From: Streptomyces sp. cg36
GTDB taxonomy: Bacteria > Actinomycetota > Actinomycetes > Streptomycetales > Streptomycetaceae
Assembly: GCF_041080675.1 (NCBI RefSeq)
Contig: NZ_CP163520.1
Span: 1,922,001-1,986,000 of the forward strand
Direction of reading: 5' to 3'
Length of the DNA stretch: 64,000 nt
In this document: positions 26,679 through 37,856 of the stretch, one piece after another
Position numbering within the stretch: the first letter of the stretch is position 1
How the letters are laid out: each line of letters starts with the position of its first letter
Position numbers and translations under genes: made by a program
The notes under the pieces: model-generated
The model's database searches: none
What the model was told of the DNA's origin: nothing
What the model saw: only the letters and a program-made list of their open reading frames with translations

Positions 26679-27770
26679 ATGACCAGGACCCATGAGACTT
26701 CTGAGACTTCCGAAGCCGCCGTTCCCCCGGGGGACGACGAGCAGGTGCTGACCGCCACCCGGGGCCGCGCCGCGTATCTGACCCTCAACCGGCCCCGGGC
26801 CCTCAACGCGCTGACCCATGCCATGGTGCGCCGTATCGACGCGGCGCTGACCGCGTGGGAGGACGATCCGTCGGTGGAGGCGGTGGTCCTGACCGGCGCG
26901 GGAGAGCGCGGGCTGTGCGCGGGCGGCGACATCCGCGCCATCCACGCGGACGCCCGCTCCGGGGGTACGGCGTCGGCCGCGTTCTGGCGCGACGAGTACC
27001 GGCTCAACGCCCGTATCGCCCGCTTCCCCAAGCCGTACGTGGCGGTCATGGACGGCATCGTCATGGGCGGCGGGGTCGGGGTGTCGGCCCACGGCGGGGT
27101 GCGGATCGTGACCGAGCGCTCGCGTGTGGCCATGCCGGAGACGGGCATCGGCTTCGTGCCGGACGTGGGCGGGACGTATCTGCTGGGGCGCGCGCCGGGC
27201 GAGCTCGGCACGCACCTGGCGCTCACGGGCGCGGCCGTGGGCGCGGCGGACGCCGTGCTGTGCGGCCTGGCGGACCACTACGTACCGTCGGCCTCCCTGC
27301 CCCACCTGCTGTCCGAGCTGGCCGACCTCCCCGTACATGAGGCTCTCGCCCGCCACGCCCGGCCCGTCCCGCCCGGCGAGCTCGCCGCCCAGCGCGAGTG
27401 GATCGACTCCTGTTACGCGGCGGACACGGTCGAGGAAATAGTCGACCGCCTGCTCGCGTCCGGCATCCAGGAGGCGAAGGAGACGGCCGAGACGATTCTG
27501 GCCAAGTCCCCCACCGCCCTCAAGGTCACCCTGGAGTCGATGCGGCGCGCCCGGCGGCTCGACTCGCTGGAGCGGGTCCTGGAACAGGAGTACCGCGTGT
27601 CCTGCGCGTCCCTGACCAGCCCGGATCTGGTGGAAGGCATACGGGCGCAGGTCGTCGACAAGGACCGCGCGCCCCGATGGTCGCCGGGGGCACTGACGGA
27701 GGTCGGCGCGGCGCAGGTGGAGCGCTTCTTCGGGGAGGTGGTGGGAGTCCCGGAGCTTCGGTTCCCGTAG
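26679..27770 (+). CDS. 3-hydroxyisobutyryl-CoA hydrolase-like crotonase
   Basis: A 363-residue crotonase-superfamily protein, longer than typical hydratases and of the right size for 3-hydroxyisobutyryl-CoA hydrolases of valine catabolism. The oxyanion motif GLCAGGDIRAIH lies near residue 87. The diagnostic AMPETGIGFVPDVGG segment lies near 150 and carries the catalytic Glu/Asp pair of the HIBCH group. A C-terminal extension (about 250-363) is also typical. GAGGAG is only 2-3 bases from the ATG, so the true start could be slightly later. It diverges from the TOBE regulator and has a palindrome in its leader. Confidence 0.85.
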   Translation: MTRTHETSETSEAAVPPGDDEQVLTATRGRAAYLTLNRPRALNALTHAMVRRIDAALTAWEDDPSVEAVVLTGAGERGLCAGGDIRAIHADARSGGTASAAFWRDEYRLNARIARFPKPYVAVMDGIVMGGGVGVSAHGGVRIVTERSRVAMPETGIGFVPDVGGTYLLGRAPGELGTHLALTGAAVGAADAVLCGLADHYVPSASLPHLLSELADLPVHEALARHARPVPPGELAAQREWIDSCYAADTVEEIVDRLLASGIQEAKETAETILAKSPTALKVTLESMRRARRLDSLERVLEQEYRVSCASLTSPDLVEGIRAQVVDKDRAPRWSPGALTEVGAAQVERFFGEVVGVPELRFP

Positions 27771-27885
27771 GCACGCCGGGGCCCTGCCCACCCCGGCCCC
27801 CGGAGGCGAGGCACAGCACACCCCGCGTAGATCCCCCGCTCCCGGGACCGGGCACACCCCAGGAAGATCGCCCCGGCGCCCAGGG

Positions 27886-28293
27886 CTAGGCGCACTCCGG
27901 GCAGACCCCCCGGTACGTCACCTCGGCCGCCGACACGGTGAAGCCAAACCGCTCCGCCGCCGGGAGGTCGGACAGGGGGTCGCCGGTGGGGTGGACATCG
28001 CGGATGGTGCCGCACGCGTTGCACAGGAGGTGCTGATGAGGATGATGCGCATTGGGGTCGTAGCGCTTGGCGCGGCCCGTGGTGACCTCGGTGACCTCGC
28101 CGAGGGAGACCAGCTCGCCGAGCGTGTTGTACACCGTCGCCCGGGAGATCTCGGGCAGCCGCTCGACGGCGCGGGCGTGCACCTCGTCGGCGGTGAGGTG
28201 CACGTGGTCGCCGTTCAGGACCTCCGCGACGACACGCCGCTGGGAGGTCATGCGCCAGCCGCGCCCTCGCAGCCGCTCGATCAGGTCACTCAT
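27886..28293 (-). CDS. Fur-family repressor (CatR/FurA/PerR type)
   Basis: A 135-residue Fur-family metalloregulator. A winged helix covers about 1-80 (SRATVYNTLGELVSLGEV), with the metal-binding HHPHQHLLCNACG segment near 90 and the second structural zinc pair CPEC at the C terminus (two CxxC motifs). In Streptomyces, such proteins next to catalase or catalase-peroxidase genes sense peroxide. Here katG is divergent, 745 bases away. The intergenic space has a promoter-like sequence with an inverted repeat in its spacer that this protein may bind. Confidence 0.9.
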   Translation of the reverse strand: MSDLIERLRGRGWRMTSQRRVVAEVLNGDHVHLTADEVHARAVERLPEISRATVYNTLGELVSLGEVTEVTTGRAKRYDPNAHHPHQHLLCNACGTIRDVHPTGDPLSDLPAAERFGFTVSAAEVTYRGVCPECA

Positions 28294-28480
28294 ACCGGTT
28301 CACCTGCTCAAGGTCGATGGGATACAGGCCGGTGCGGTACGGGCCGTCGGACCACGCACCGACGGACCGGCTGCCGACGCGATGCACGGACGCGCACGTC
28401 GACGGGCCCGTCCGGTGGGACGCACGAAGTGTGCCGGGGTGCCGCCCGCGCTTCGATGAGCCCTCGGTTTGACGTACTTC

Positions 28481-28508
28481 TTGACTTGGACTCTGTCCAC
28501 CATAGGAT
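28481..28508 (+). promoter_or_regulatory. Promoter with inverted repeat in spacer, katG side
   Basis: TTGACT (28481-28486) and TAGGAT (28503-28508) are spaced by 16 bases, a good housekeeping-type promoter in the katG direction. The spacer contains the perfect TGGAC-TCT-GTCCA repeat (28487-28499). An operator between -35 and -10 suits repression by the adjacent Fur-family protein. The promoter lies about 530 bases upstream of the katG ATG. Confidence 0.5.
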
Positions 28509-31266
<2,758 letters not shown>

Positions 31267-31275
31267 TCCGGGGCG

Positions 31276-31322
31276 TGCGGCGCCCGGCCCGGGGAGCGAC
31301 CAGCCCCGGGCCGGGCGCCGCA
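31276..31322 (+). terminator. 19-bp GC hairpin after katG
   Basis: Arms 31276-31294 and 31304-31322 are perfectly complementary over 19 bases with a 9-base loop, starting 9 bases after the katG stop. Beyond it, 31323-31551 holds no gene and no further structure I can assign. Confidence 0.85.
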
Positions 31323-31551
31323 GCCGAGGCGTCGGGCGCCCACGGGTTGCCCGACGCCATGAAGCCGCCCGGCGTCCGGGCCGACCCAGCGGGGTCGGCG
31401 TTGGACACTGGGCGGCTTTTCCGGCTCCCTGGCCTGACGCGCTGTCAGATCTTGAGGCGGGTGCGCGTCAGACGTGCGTCACGCGCGTCGCTCGCGCGGC
31501 ACGCGGCATCGCCCGTAAAAACCGATACCGCGTGCGTGAAGAAACGCCGGC

Positions 31552-32910
31552 TCAGCGCCCCTTCTCCGCAGGCTCCAAAATCGCCACGCACTCCACATGG
31601 TGCGTCATCGGGAACAGATCGAACGCCCGCAGTGTCCGTACCCGGTAGCCGCCGGTGGCGAAGTAGGCCAGGTCTCGAGCCAGGGCCGCCGGGTCGCAGG
31701 CCACGTAGGCGATGCGGCGGGCGCCGAGGCCCGTCAGGTACTTCACCGTCTGCTTGCCCGCGCCCGCGCGCGGCGGGTCCAGGACGATCAGGTCCGCCTC
31801 GGTGATCTTCGTGCGGGGCAGGACCTGCTCGACCTTGCCCTGTTCGACGCGGACGCGGGGCAGGTCCGCCAGGTTGTGGCGGGCGTCCTCCACCGCGCGC
31901 TTGGACGACTCGATGCCCAGCACCGCGCCCTGCTCGCCCAGCCGCTCCGCGAGCGCACCCGCGAACAGGCCGACCCCGCAGTACAGGTCCAGCGCCATCT
32001 CGCCCTTGCGCGGCATCAGGCCCTGCATCACGGCGTTGATCAGGGTGTTCGCGGCCTGCGGGTGGACCTGCCAGAAGCCGCCCATGCCGACGCGGTACGT
32101 GCGCTCGTCGGCGTCCCGGCCCGCCCGCTCGCGGACGAACGCGCGGCCGTGGACGCGGTGGACGCCGCCGTCCTTCTCCTCCACGCGCAGCACCGAGACC
32201 GGCTTGTCGAGCTCCACCAGGGGCAGCCGGCCGCCGGGGCGCGGGGTCAGGACCACCTGGCGGTCGTGCGAGCCGGTCGCGGCGATCGCCTCGACCGACT
32301 CCATCTGCGGCCACTCCCGCTTCTCGACGCCGAGCTCGCTGACGCCGGGCGCCGCGATCATGCAGTGGTCGATCACCTGGACGTCGTGCGAGCGGTGCTT
32401 GCGCAGGCCCGCCCGGCCGTCCTCGTCGATCGCGTACTGCACGCGCGTGCGCCACGCCGGGACCTCGCCCGCGGGGAGCTTGTCGCCCTCGGCGGGGACG
32501 ACCGTGCCGTCCCAGCCCGCCTCCTCGGGGGTCAGGCCGGCCAGCCGCTGGAGCTGCTCGGCGATGACCTCGCCCTTGAGGCGGCGCTGCGCGCCGGGCT
32601 TGGCGTGCTGCCAGTCGCAGCCGCCGCACTTGCCGGGGCCCGCGAACGCGCACGGCGCCTCGACCCGGTCCTTGGAGGCGGTGACGATCCGCACCGCGTC
32701 CGCGCGCAGGAAGCGGGAGTCCTCGTCGCCCTCCGTCACGCGTGCGACGACCTTCTCGCCCGGCAGCGTGTGCCGGACGAACAGCACCCGGCCCTGCTCC
32801 GTGCGGGCGATGCAGTGGCCGCCGTGCGCGACGGGGCCGACCTCGACCTCGTACTCCTGCCCGACCAGCGAGGACGGGGAGGAAGACGAGGACTCGGGCT
32901 CGTTCTGCAT
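31552..32910 (-). CDS. TrmA/RumA-family RNA uridine methyltransferase
   Basis: A 452-residue class I SAM-dependent RNA (uracil-5-)methyltransferase. An N-terminal TRAM domain (about 15-75) is followed by the iron-sulfur cysteines CAFAGPGKCGGCDW. The Rossmann domain has ALDLYCGVGLFAG, VLDPPRAGAG and the catalytic cysteine region VACDPAALARD. The family forms m5U in rRNA or tRNA; which position is modified cannot be read from sequence. The ATG opens a Glu/Ser-rich 15-residue leader. It lies downstream of the APC permease, with a strong hairpin 36 bases before the start codon. Confidence 0.92.
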   Translation of the reverse strand: MQNEPESSSSSPSSLVGQEYEVEVGPVAHGGHCIARTEQGRVLFVRHTLPGEKVVARVTEGDEDSRFLRADAVRIVTASKDRVEAPCAFAGPGKCGGCDWQHAKPGAQRRLKGEVIAEQLQRLAGLTPEEAGWDGTVVPAEGDKLPAGEVPAWRTRVQYAIDEDGRAGLRKHRSHDVQVIDHCMIAAPGVSELGVEKREWPQMESVEAIAATGSHDRQVVLTPRPGGRLPLVELDKPVSVLRVEEKDGGVHRVHGRAFVRERAGRDADERTYRVGMGGFWQVHPQAANTLINAVMQGLMPRKGEMALDLYCGVGLFAGALAERLGEQGAVLGIESSKRAVEDARHNLADLPRVRVEQGKVEQVLPRTKITEADLIVLDPPRAGAGKQTVKYLTGLGARRIAYVACDPAALARDLAYFATGGYRVRTLRAFDLFPMTHHVECVAILEPAEKGR

Positions 32911-32946
32911 GACGGGGGACTCCAGGTGCCAGGTGCCAAGGGAAAG

Positions 32947-32982
32947 GGGGGGCCGCCGTCCTCGTACGGACGGCAGCCCCCC
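32947..32982 (-). terminator. Hairpin between permease and methyltransferase genes
   Basis: Two 15-base arms (32947-32961 and 32968-32982) pair with one mismatch around the loop TCGTAC. It lies about 175 bases after the permease stop and 36 bases before the methyltransferase ATG. It may end permease transcripts or attenuate entry into the methyltransferase gene. Confidence 0.55.
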
Positions 32983-33156
32983 AGTCTACGTCCCCCGGGC
33001 ACCCGCACCGGCCGCCCGCACCGAGCGCCGGGCCCCGGACGCGCGGACCGAGTGCCGCGCCCGGCCGCGGGAACCGCGTGCCGGAACCGGATGGCGGGGA
33101 CCGAGTGCCGGGACCGGCCGCCCGTACCGAGCCCCCCCGGCCGCCCGCAGGGCCCC

Positions 33157-35208
33157 TCACCCCTTCCCGCTGGGCTCCTTCGGCCGCTGGGGGGCGACGG
33201 GGCCGCGGCGCACCGAACCCGGTGCGTTCCACTCCTGCCGCCTGCGGGCCCGCTTCTTGGCCGCCTCGGAGGACTGGAGCTGGTACGGGACCGACGTCAC
33301 CATCACGCCCGGCGTGAAGAGCAGACGGCCCTTGAGGCGCAGGGCGCTCTGGTTGTGCAGCAGGTGCTCGTACCAGTGGCCCACCACGTACTCGGGGATG
33401 TAGACGCTGACCGCGTCGCGCGGGCTCTCGCGGCGCAGGCCCTTGACGTACTCGATGACCGGGCGGGTGATCTCGCGGTACGGCGAGTCGATGATCTTCA
33501 GCGGTACGTCGATGCCGCGCCGCTCCCACTCGTCCTTGAGCGCCTTGGTCTCCGCCGCGTCGACGCTGACGCTGATCGCCTCCAGCTGGTTGGCGTGCAG
33601 CAGCTTGGCGTAGGCGAGGGCGCGCAGGGTCGGCTTGTGGAGCTTGGAGACCAGGACCACCGAGTGGACCCGGGAGGGGCGCAGGTACTCGTCCGGGCGC
33701 TCCTCGGCGGCGGCGATCTCGTCGGCCACCTTGTCGTAGTGCTTGCGGATCGCGGTCATCGTTCCGTAGAAGATCACCATGCCCATCAGGGCGACCCAGG
33801 CGCCGTGGGTGAACTTGGTGGCGAGGACGACGACCAGGACCAGCCCGGTGAAGAAGGCGCCGAAGGTGTTGATCGCGCGCGAGCGGATCATGTGGCGGCG
33901 CTTGGCCGGGTCCTGCTCGGTGGCCAGGTGGCGGTTCCAGTGCCGGACCATGCCGGTCTGGCTCAGGGTGAAGGAGACGAAGACGCCGACGATGTAGAGC
34001 TGGATCAGCCGGGTCGAGTCCGCGCCGTATATCACCACGAGCAGGATCGCGGCCCCGGCCAGCAGCACGATGCCGTTGGAGAACGCCAGGCGGTCGCCGC
34101 GGGTGTGCAGCTGGCGCGGCAGGTAGCGGTCCTGGGCGAGGATCGAGCCGAGCAGCGGGAAGCCGTTGTACGCGGTGTTCGCGGCCAGGAACAGCACCAG
34201 CGCGGTGGCCGCGGCGAGGATGACGAAGAGGAAGCTGCCCTTGCCGAAGACGGCCTCGGCGACCTGGGAGATCACCGGGTTCTGGACGTAGTCGGAGCCG
34301 ACCGGGACGCCGTTGTGCAGCAGGTCGGTGGCGGGCTTCTCGGCCATCCGCACCTTGGTGGCCATGGCCAGCGCGATGATGCCGCAGAACATGGTGACCG
34401 CGAGGCCGCCCATCAGGGCCAGCGTGGTCGCCGCGTTCTTGGACTTGGGCTTGCGGAAGGCCGGGACGCCGTTGCTGATCGCCTCGACGCCGGTGAGCGC
34501 GGCGCAGCCCGAGGAGAAGGCGCGCAGCAGCAGGAAGACCAGCGCGAAGCCGGCCAGGCCCTGGTGCTCGGCGTGGATCGTGTAGTCGGCCGTCGGGGCC
34601 TTCATCGTGTCGTCGAGGACCATGCCCTTGAAGGCGCCCCAGGCGATCATGATGAAGACGCCGCCCACGAAGACGTACGTGGGGATGGCGAAGAGCTTGC
34701 CGGACTCCTTCACGCCGCGCAGGTTCATCAGGGTGAGCAGCACGATCACGGCCACCGCGCACAGCACCTTGTGTTCGACCACGAACGGGACGGCCGAGCC
34801 GAGGTTCTCGATGCCGGAGGCGATCGAGACGGCGACGGTCAGCACGTAGTCGACCAGGAGCGCGGAGGCGACGGTGAGTCCGGCCTTGGGCCCCAGGTTG
34901 GTGGTGGCGACCTCGTAGTCACCGCCGCCGCTGGGGTAGGCGTGCACGTTCTGCCGGTACGAGGCGACCACGGTGAACATCAGCACCACGACCGCGACGG
35001 CGATCCAGGGGCTGAAGTGGTACGCCGACACACCCGCCACGGAGAGCACCAGGAGGACTTCTCCGGGCGCGTACGCAACGGACGAGAGCGGGTCGGACGC
35101 GAAGACGGGGAGCGCGATGCGCTTGGGGAGGAGCGTTTCTCCCAGCTTGTCGCTGCGCAGCGCCCGGCCGATCAGGATCCGTTTGGGCACGTCGGTCAGT
35201 TTGGACAC
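33157..35208 (-). CDS. KimA-like APC-superfamily permease (putative potassium importer)
   Basis: About 683 residues, with twelve or so membrane segments to about residue 480 and then a soluble C-terminal domain of about 190 residues. The conserved start region (KRILIGRALRSDKLGE, FASDPLSSVAYAPGEVLLVL) and SSGCAALTGVEAISNGVPAF closely follow Bacillus KimA (YdaO), a high-affinity potassium/proton symporter controlled by c-di-AMP. Two RCK-domain potassium regulators are encoded nearby in the opposite direction, supporting a potassium role. I chose the GTG at 35208, where homology begins (SKLTDVPKR). The GTG at 35247, preceded by a G-rich run and adding 13 residues, is a real alternative. No c-di-AMP riboswitch is apparent. 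Confidence 0.85.
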   Translation of the reverse strand: MSKLTDVPKRILIGRALRSDKLGETLLPKRIALPVFASDPLSSVAYAPGEVLLVLSVAGVSAYHFSPWIAVAVVVLMFTVVASYRQNVHAYPSGGGDYEVATTNLGPKAGLTVASALLVDYVLTVAVSIASGIENLGSAVPFVVEHKVLCAVAVIVLLTLMNLRGVKESGKLFAIPTYVFVGGVFIMIAWGAFKGMVLDDTMKAPTADYTIHAEHQGLAGFALVFLLLRAFSSGCAALTGVEAISNGVPAFRKPKSKNAATTLALMGGLAVTMFCGIIALAMATKVRMAEKPATDLLHNGVPVGSDYVQNPVISQVAEAVFGKGSFLFVILAAATALVLFLAANTAYNGFPLLGSILAQDRYLPRQLHTRGDRLAFSNGIVLLAGAAILLVVIYGADSTRLIQLYIVGVFVSFTLSQTGMVRHWNRHLATEQDPAKRRHMIRSRAINTFGAFFTGLVLVVVLATKFTHGAWVALMGMVIFYGTMTAIRKHYDKVADEIAAAEERPDEYLRPSRVHSVVLVSKLHKPTLRALAYAKLLHANQLEAISVSVDAAETKALKDEWERRGIDVPLKIIDSPYREITRPVIEYVKGLRRESPRDAVSVYIPEYVVGHWYEHLLHNQSALRLKGRLLFTPGVMVTSVPYQLQSSEAAKKRARRRQEWNAPGSVRRGPVAPQRPKEPSGKG

Positions 35209-35260
35209 AACAGAGAAGCGTAAGGGCTGCGTATTGACGCGGCCCACCCGCCACCCCCCA

Positions 35261-36097
35261 TCAGTACGACAGAGCCGCCCACACGGCCGTGACCACCACC
35301 GCGAGCAGGTAGCAGCCGGTCGCCGCGGCGACGATCCGCACGCGCCGGGCGGCGTCCAGTCGCGTACGGGCGAGCAGCCACGCGAGCGCCGGCAGGGCCA
35401 GGACCGCGTGCAGGCCCACCCCGTGCAGCGGCTTCAGCGGCGCGGTCGAGGCGTAGGCCGCGCTCTGGTGGCCGGTGCGGGTCAGCACCACGCCCCGGGC
35501 GATCATCGCGGCGCCGGCGGCGAGCGCCACCAGCAGGACCGCGAATCCGGCCCGGACCGCGAGCGCCATCCCGGCGGGGCCCGAGGGCTCGGCGCGGAAG
35601 GCGGCCACCGCGAACCGGGTCAGGATCACCACCAGCAGGGCGCCGCCCGCCGCGAGCGCCATGGAGACGGCCGAGTCGAACGGCGTCTCCATGTCCAGGT
35701 GCGAGGGCACCCGCCGCCACGCCTGGAGGGTGATCCCGGCCACTTCCAGCACGCTGTCGGCGGCCAGCAGGACCAGCAGTGCGGCCCTGGTGCGCGCCCC
35801 GGTCCGTACGTAGGAGGTGACCCACGTCAGCGCCGCCAGGGTGAGGCCGAAGGAGAGGCCGAAGGTGGCGGGCTTGCGCCAGGAGACCGGGCCGTTCCAG
35901 GGGCCGCCCGCGACCGCGAACACGCCGAGGTGGAAGAGGCCGGAGGCGAACAGCACGGCCGCGGTCACCAGGGCGAGGCGCTCGGCGGGGGCGAGCCGGA
36001 CGGCGGGGCGGCCGGTGCGTCGGCCGGTGGGGCGGGGGCTTGGCGGGAGTGGGGCGGGGGCCTGGTGGGGCCGGAGTGAACGCCCTGTCTCATTCAT
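35261..36097 (-). CDS. Seven-helix integral membrane protein, unknown function
   Basis: A 278-residue protein with about seven predicted membrane segments (beginning LALVTAAVLFASGLFHLGVF, then KPATFGLSFGLTLAALTW and so on). A basic, Pro-rich cytoplasmic leader of about 45 residues precedes them. I recognise no named family. The ATG is at 36097; the frame upstream runs into the divergent ceoB promoter region. Its stop lies 13-52 bases before the permease start, so both are probably on one transcript. A role connected with ion transport is only suggested by neighbours. Confidence 0.75.
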   Translation of the reverse strand: MNETGRSLRPHQAPAPLPPSPRPTGRRTGRPAVRLAPAERLALVTAAVLFASGLFHLGVFAVAGGPWNGPVSWRKPATFGLSFGLTLAALTWVTSYVRTGARTRAALLVLLAADSVLEVAGITLQAWRRVPSHLDMETPFDSAVSMALAAGGALLVVILTRFAVAAFRAEPSGPAGMALAVRAGFAVLLVALAAGAAMIARGVVLTRTGHQSAAYASTAPLKPLHGVGLHAVLALPALAWLLARTRLDAARRVRIVAAATGCYLLAVVVTAVWAALSY

Positions 36098-36254
36098 GCG
36101 TCTCAGCCTGCGCGACGGGTGTGCGGCAGGTCGTCGTCCGGGAGGAGGCCGGACGGCTGCGCCCGCGGAAGTACGGACGTGGATGAGTGCATCGCGCCGC
36201 TGGCCGCATAAGCTCGTCACCGGGCAACGCCGACAAGGAAGTATGTGAGGGGAC

Positions 36255-36923
36255 GTGCACATCGTCATCATGGGCTGCGGGCGAGTGGGAGCCGCTCTCG
36301 CGCAGACCTTGGAGCAGCAGGGGCACACGGTCGCCGTCGTCGACCAGGACCCCACGGCCTTCCGCAGGCTCGGTTCCGGGTTCAGCGGGCGCCGGGTCAC
36401 CGGTGTCGGCTTCGACCAGGACACGCTGCGCGAAGCGGGGATCGAGGAGGCGGGCGCGTTCGCGGCCGTCTCCAGCGGTGACAACTCCAACATCATCGCG
36501 GCCCGGGTGGCCCGCGAGATGTTCGGGATCGAGAACGTCGCGGCCCGTATCTACGACCCGCGCCGCGCCGAGGTCTACCAGCGGCTCGGCATTCCGACGG
36601 TCGCCACGGTCCGCTGGACCGCCGACCAGATGCTGCGGCGGCTGCTGCCGTCCGGCGCGGAGCCGCTGTGGAGCGACCCGAGCGGGGCGCTCCAGCTGGC
36701 GGAGGTGCACACCTCCACGGCGTGGATCGGTCACAAGATCAGCAAGTTGCAGGAGGAGACCGGGGTCCGCGTCGCGTTCCTCACCCGGCTGGGCGAGGCC
36801 GTGCTGCCGAGTTCCCAGACGGTGCTGCAGGAGGGCGACCTCGTGCACGTGATGATGCGTACGGACGAGGTCGAGAAGGTCGAGGCGGCCTTCGCCCAGG
36901 GTCCCGAGGAAGGCGGTCACTGA
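36255..36923 (+). CDS. ceoB: TrkA-family potassium channel/transport regulator (RCK), first of pair
   Basis: A 222-residue protein with an N-terminal RCK_N Rossmann domain (HIVIMGCGRVGAALAQTL, NAD-binding GxGxxG) and a C-terminal RCK_C domain (about 140-215). TrkA-type proteins bind NAD(H) or ATP, and in many Gram-positives c-di-AMP, to gate potassium uptake systems. Tandem half-size TrkA genes are the actinobacterial ceoB/ceoC pattern. The GTG start has GAGGGG upstream. The TGA overlaps the next ATG by one base. It diverges from the membrane protein/KimA-like permease operon, its probable partner. Confidence 0.9.
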   Translation: MHIVIMGCGRVGAALAQTLEQQGHTVAVVDQDPTAFRRLGSGFSGRRVTGVGFDQDTLREAGIEEAGAFAAVSSGDNSNIIAARVAREMFGIENVAARIYDPRRAEVYQRLGIPTVATVRWTADQMLRRLLPSGAEPLWSDPSGALQLAEVHTSTAWIGHKISKLQEETGVRVAFLTRLGEAVLPSSQTVLQEGDLVHVMMRTDEVEKVEAAFAQGPEEGGH

Positions 36924-37600
36924 TGCGCGTGGCGATTGCCGGGGCCGGCGCGGTGGGTCGTTCCATCGCGGGCGAGCTCCTGGAGAACGGCCACGAGGTG
37001 CTCCTCGTGGACAAGGCACCGACGGCCATCTCGGTGGAGCGGGTGCCGCAGGCGGAGTGGCTGCTGGCCGACGCCTGTGAGATCACCTCGCTGGACGAGG
37101 CGGCGCTGCAGCGCTGCAACGTGGTCATCGCGGCCACCGGCGACGACAAGGTGAACCTGGTCGTCTCGCTGCTGGCGAAGACCGAGTACGGCGTGCCGCG
37201 CGTGGTGGCCCGGGTCAACAACCCGAAGAACGAGTGGCTGTTCAACGAGTCGTGGGGCGTGGACGTGGCCGTCTCCACCCCGCGTCTGATGTCGGCGCTG
37301 GTCGAGGAGGCGGTGAGCGTCGGCGACCTGGTGCGGCTGCTGCGCTTCAGCCACGGCGACGCCAACCTGGTGGAGCTGACGCTGCCGCCGGAGTCGGCGC
37401 TGGCGGGCACCCAGGTCGGGGAGGTGGCCTGGCCCGAGGACACCTCGCTGGTCACCATCATCCGCGGCACCCGGGTGCTGACTCCGCAGTCGGAGGAGAC
37501 GCTGGAGGCCGGTGACGAGCTGCTGTTCGTGGCCGCGCAGGCGCGCGAGGAGCAGCTGGAGGATCTGCTGTCGGTGCGGCGGGAGGACGCTGCGAGCTGA
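36923..37600 (+). CDS. ceoC: TrkA-family potassium transport regulator (RCK), second of pair
   Basis: A 225-residue paralogue of the preceding protein: RCK_N with RVAIAGAGAVGRSIAGELLE and VVIAATGDDKVNLVV, then RCK_C in the last 80 residues. Its ATG overlaps the ceoB TGA (TGATG), so the two subunits are made together and probably form a hetero-oligomer. No TrkH/KtrB channel gene is in the window. The nearby KimA-like permease or a distant channel would be the target. A strong hairpin follows 19 bases after the stop. Confidence 0.9.
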   Translation: MRVAIAGAGAVGRSIAGELLENGHEVLLVDKAPTAISVERVPQAEWLLADACEITSLDEAALQRCNVVIAATGDDKVNLVVSLLAKTEYGVPRVVARVNNPKNEWLFNESWGVDVAVSTPRLMSALVEEAVSVGDLVRLLRFSHGDANLVELTLPPESALAGTQVGEVAWPEDTSLVTIIRGTRVLTPQSEETLEAGDELLFVAAQAREEQLEDLLSVRREDAAS

Positions 37601-37618
37601 CGCTCCCTCACGGTGGCG

Positions 37619-37657
37619 GAAGGGGCCGGGAGTACGGTGCGTACTCCCGGCCCCTTC
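37619..37657 (+). terminator. 17-bp hairpin after ceoC
   Basis: Arms 37619-37635 and 37641-37657 are perfectly complementary, with a GGTGC loop. The stem is GC-rich and follows the ceoC stop codon by 18 bases. Confidence 0.85.
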
Positions 37658-37659
37658 GC

Positions 37660-37825
37660 TGTGTCCCGGTTGCGGGGCTCGCTTTGTCCCGGCTGCGAAT
37701 TCCGCTGCACCTCGGCTGTGGGTCTCGCTTTTACCTCGTTTACCTCGACTGCGCATTCCGCTGTGTCTCGGCTGCGGGCCCGGCCGTGGCTGGTCGCGCA
37801 GTTCCCCGCGCCCCTGGGGGGCGCT
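37660..37825. repeat. Degenerate CGGCTGCG repeats and a dispersed Streptomyces repeat
   Basis: Imperfect copies of a unit like TCGGCTGCGnnTTCCGCTG recur at spacings near 35-45 bases between 37660 and 37780. They lead into GTGGCTGGTCGCGCAGTTCC at 37786, which continues as CCGCGCCCCTGGGG. I recall this last sequence as a very common intergenic repeat across Streptomyces genomes. It lies downstream of both flanking genes. Confidence 0.6.
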
Positions 37826-37856
37826 ACTCGCGGCCCTGCCCCCGTTCCCCGTGTCC

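Noticed and set aside
31597..35223. 1208-residue plus-strand frame and the 1105-residue minus-strand frame at 31445-34762
   Set aside because: Both are shadows of the RNA methyltransferase and permease genes, with repetitive Arg/Gly/Asp composition.
35209..36097. c-di-AMP (ydaO) riboswitch ahead of the KimA-like permease
   Set aside because: Only 13-52 bases separate the permease from the upstream gene, too few for that riboswitch, and no conserved core is seen.
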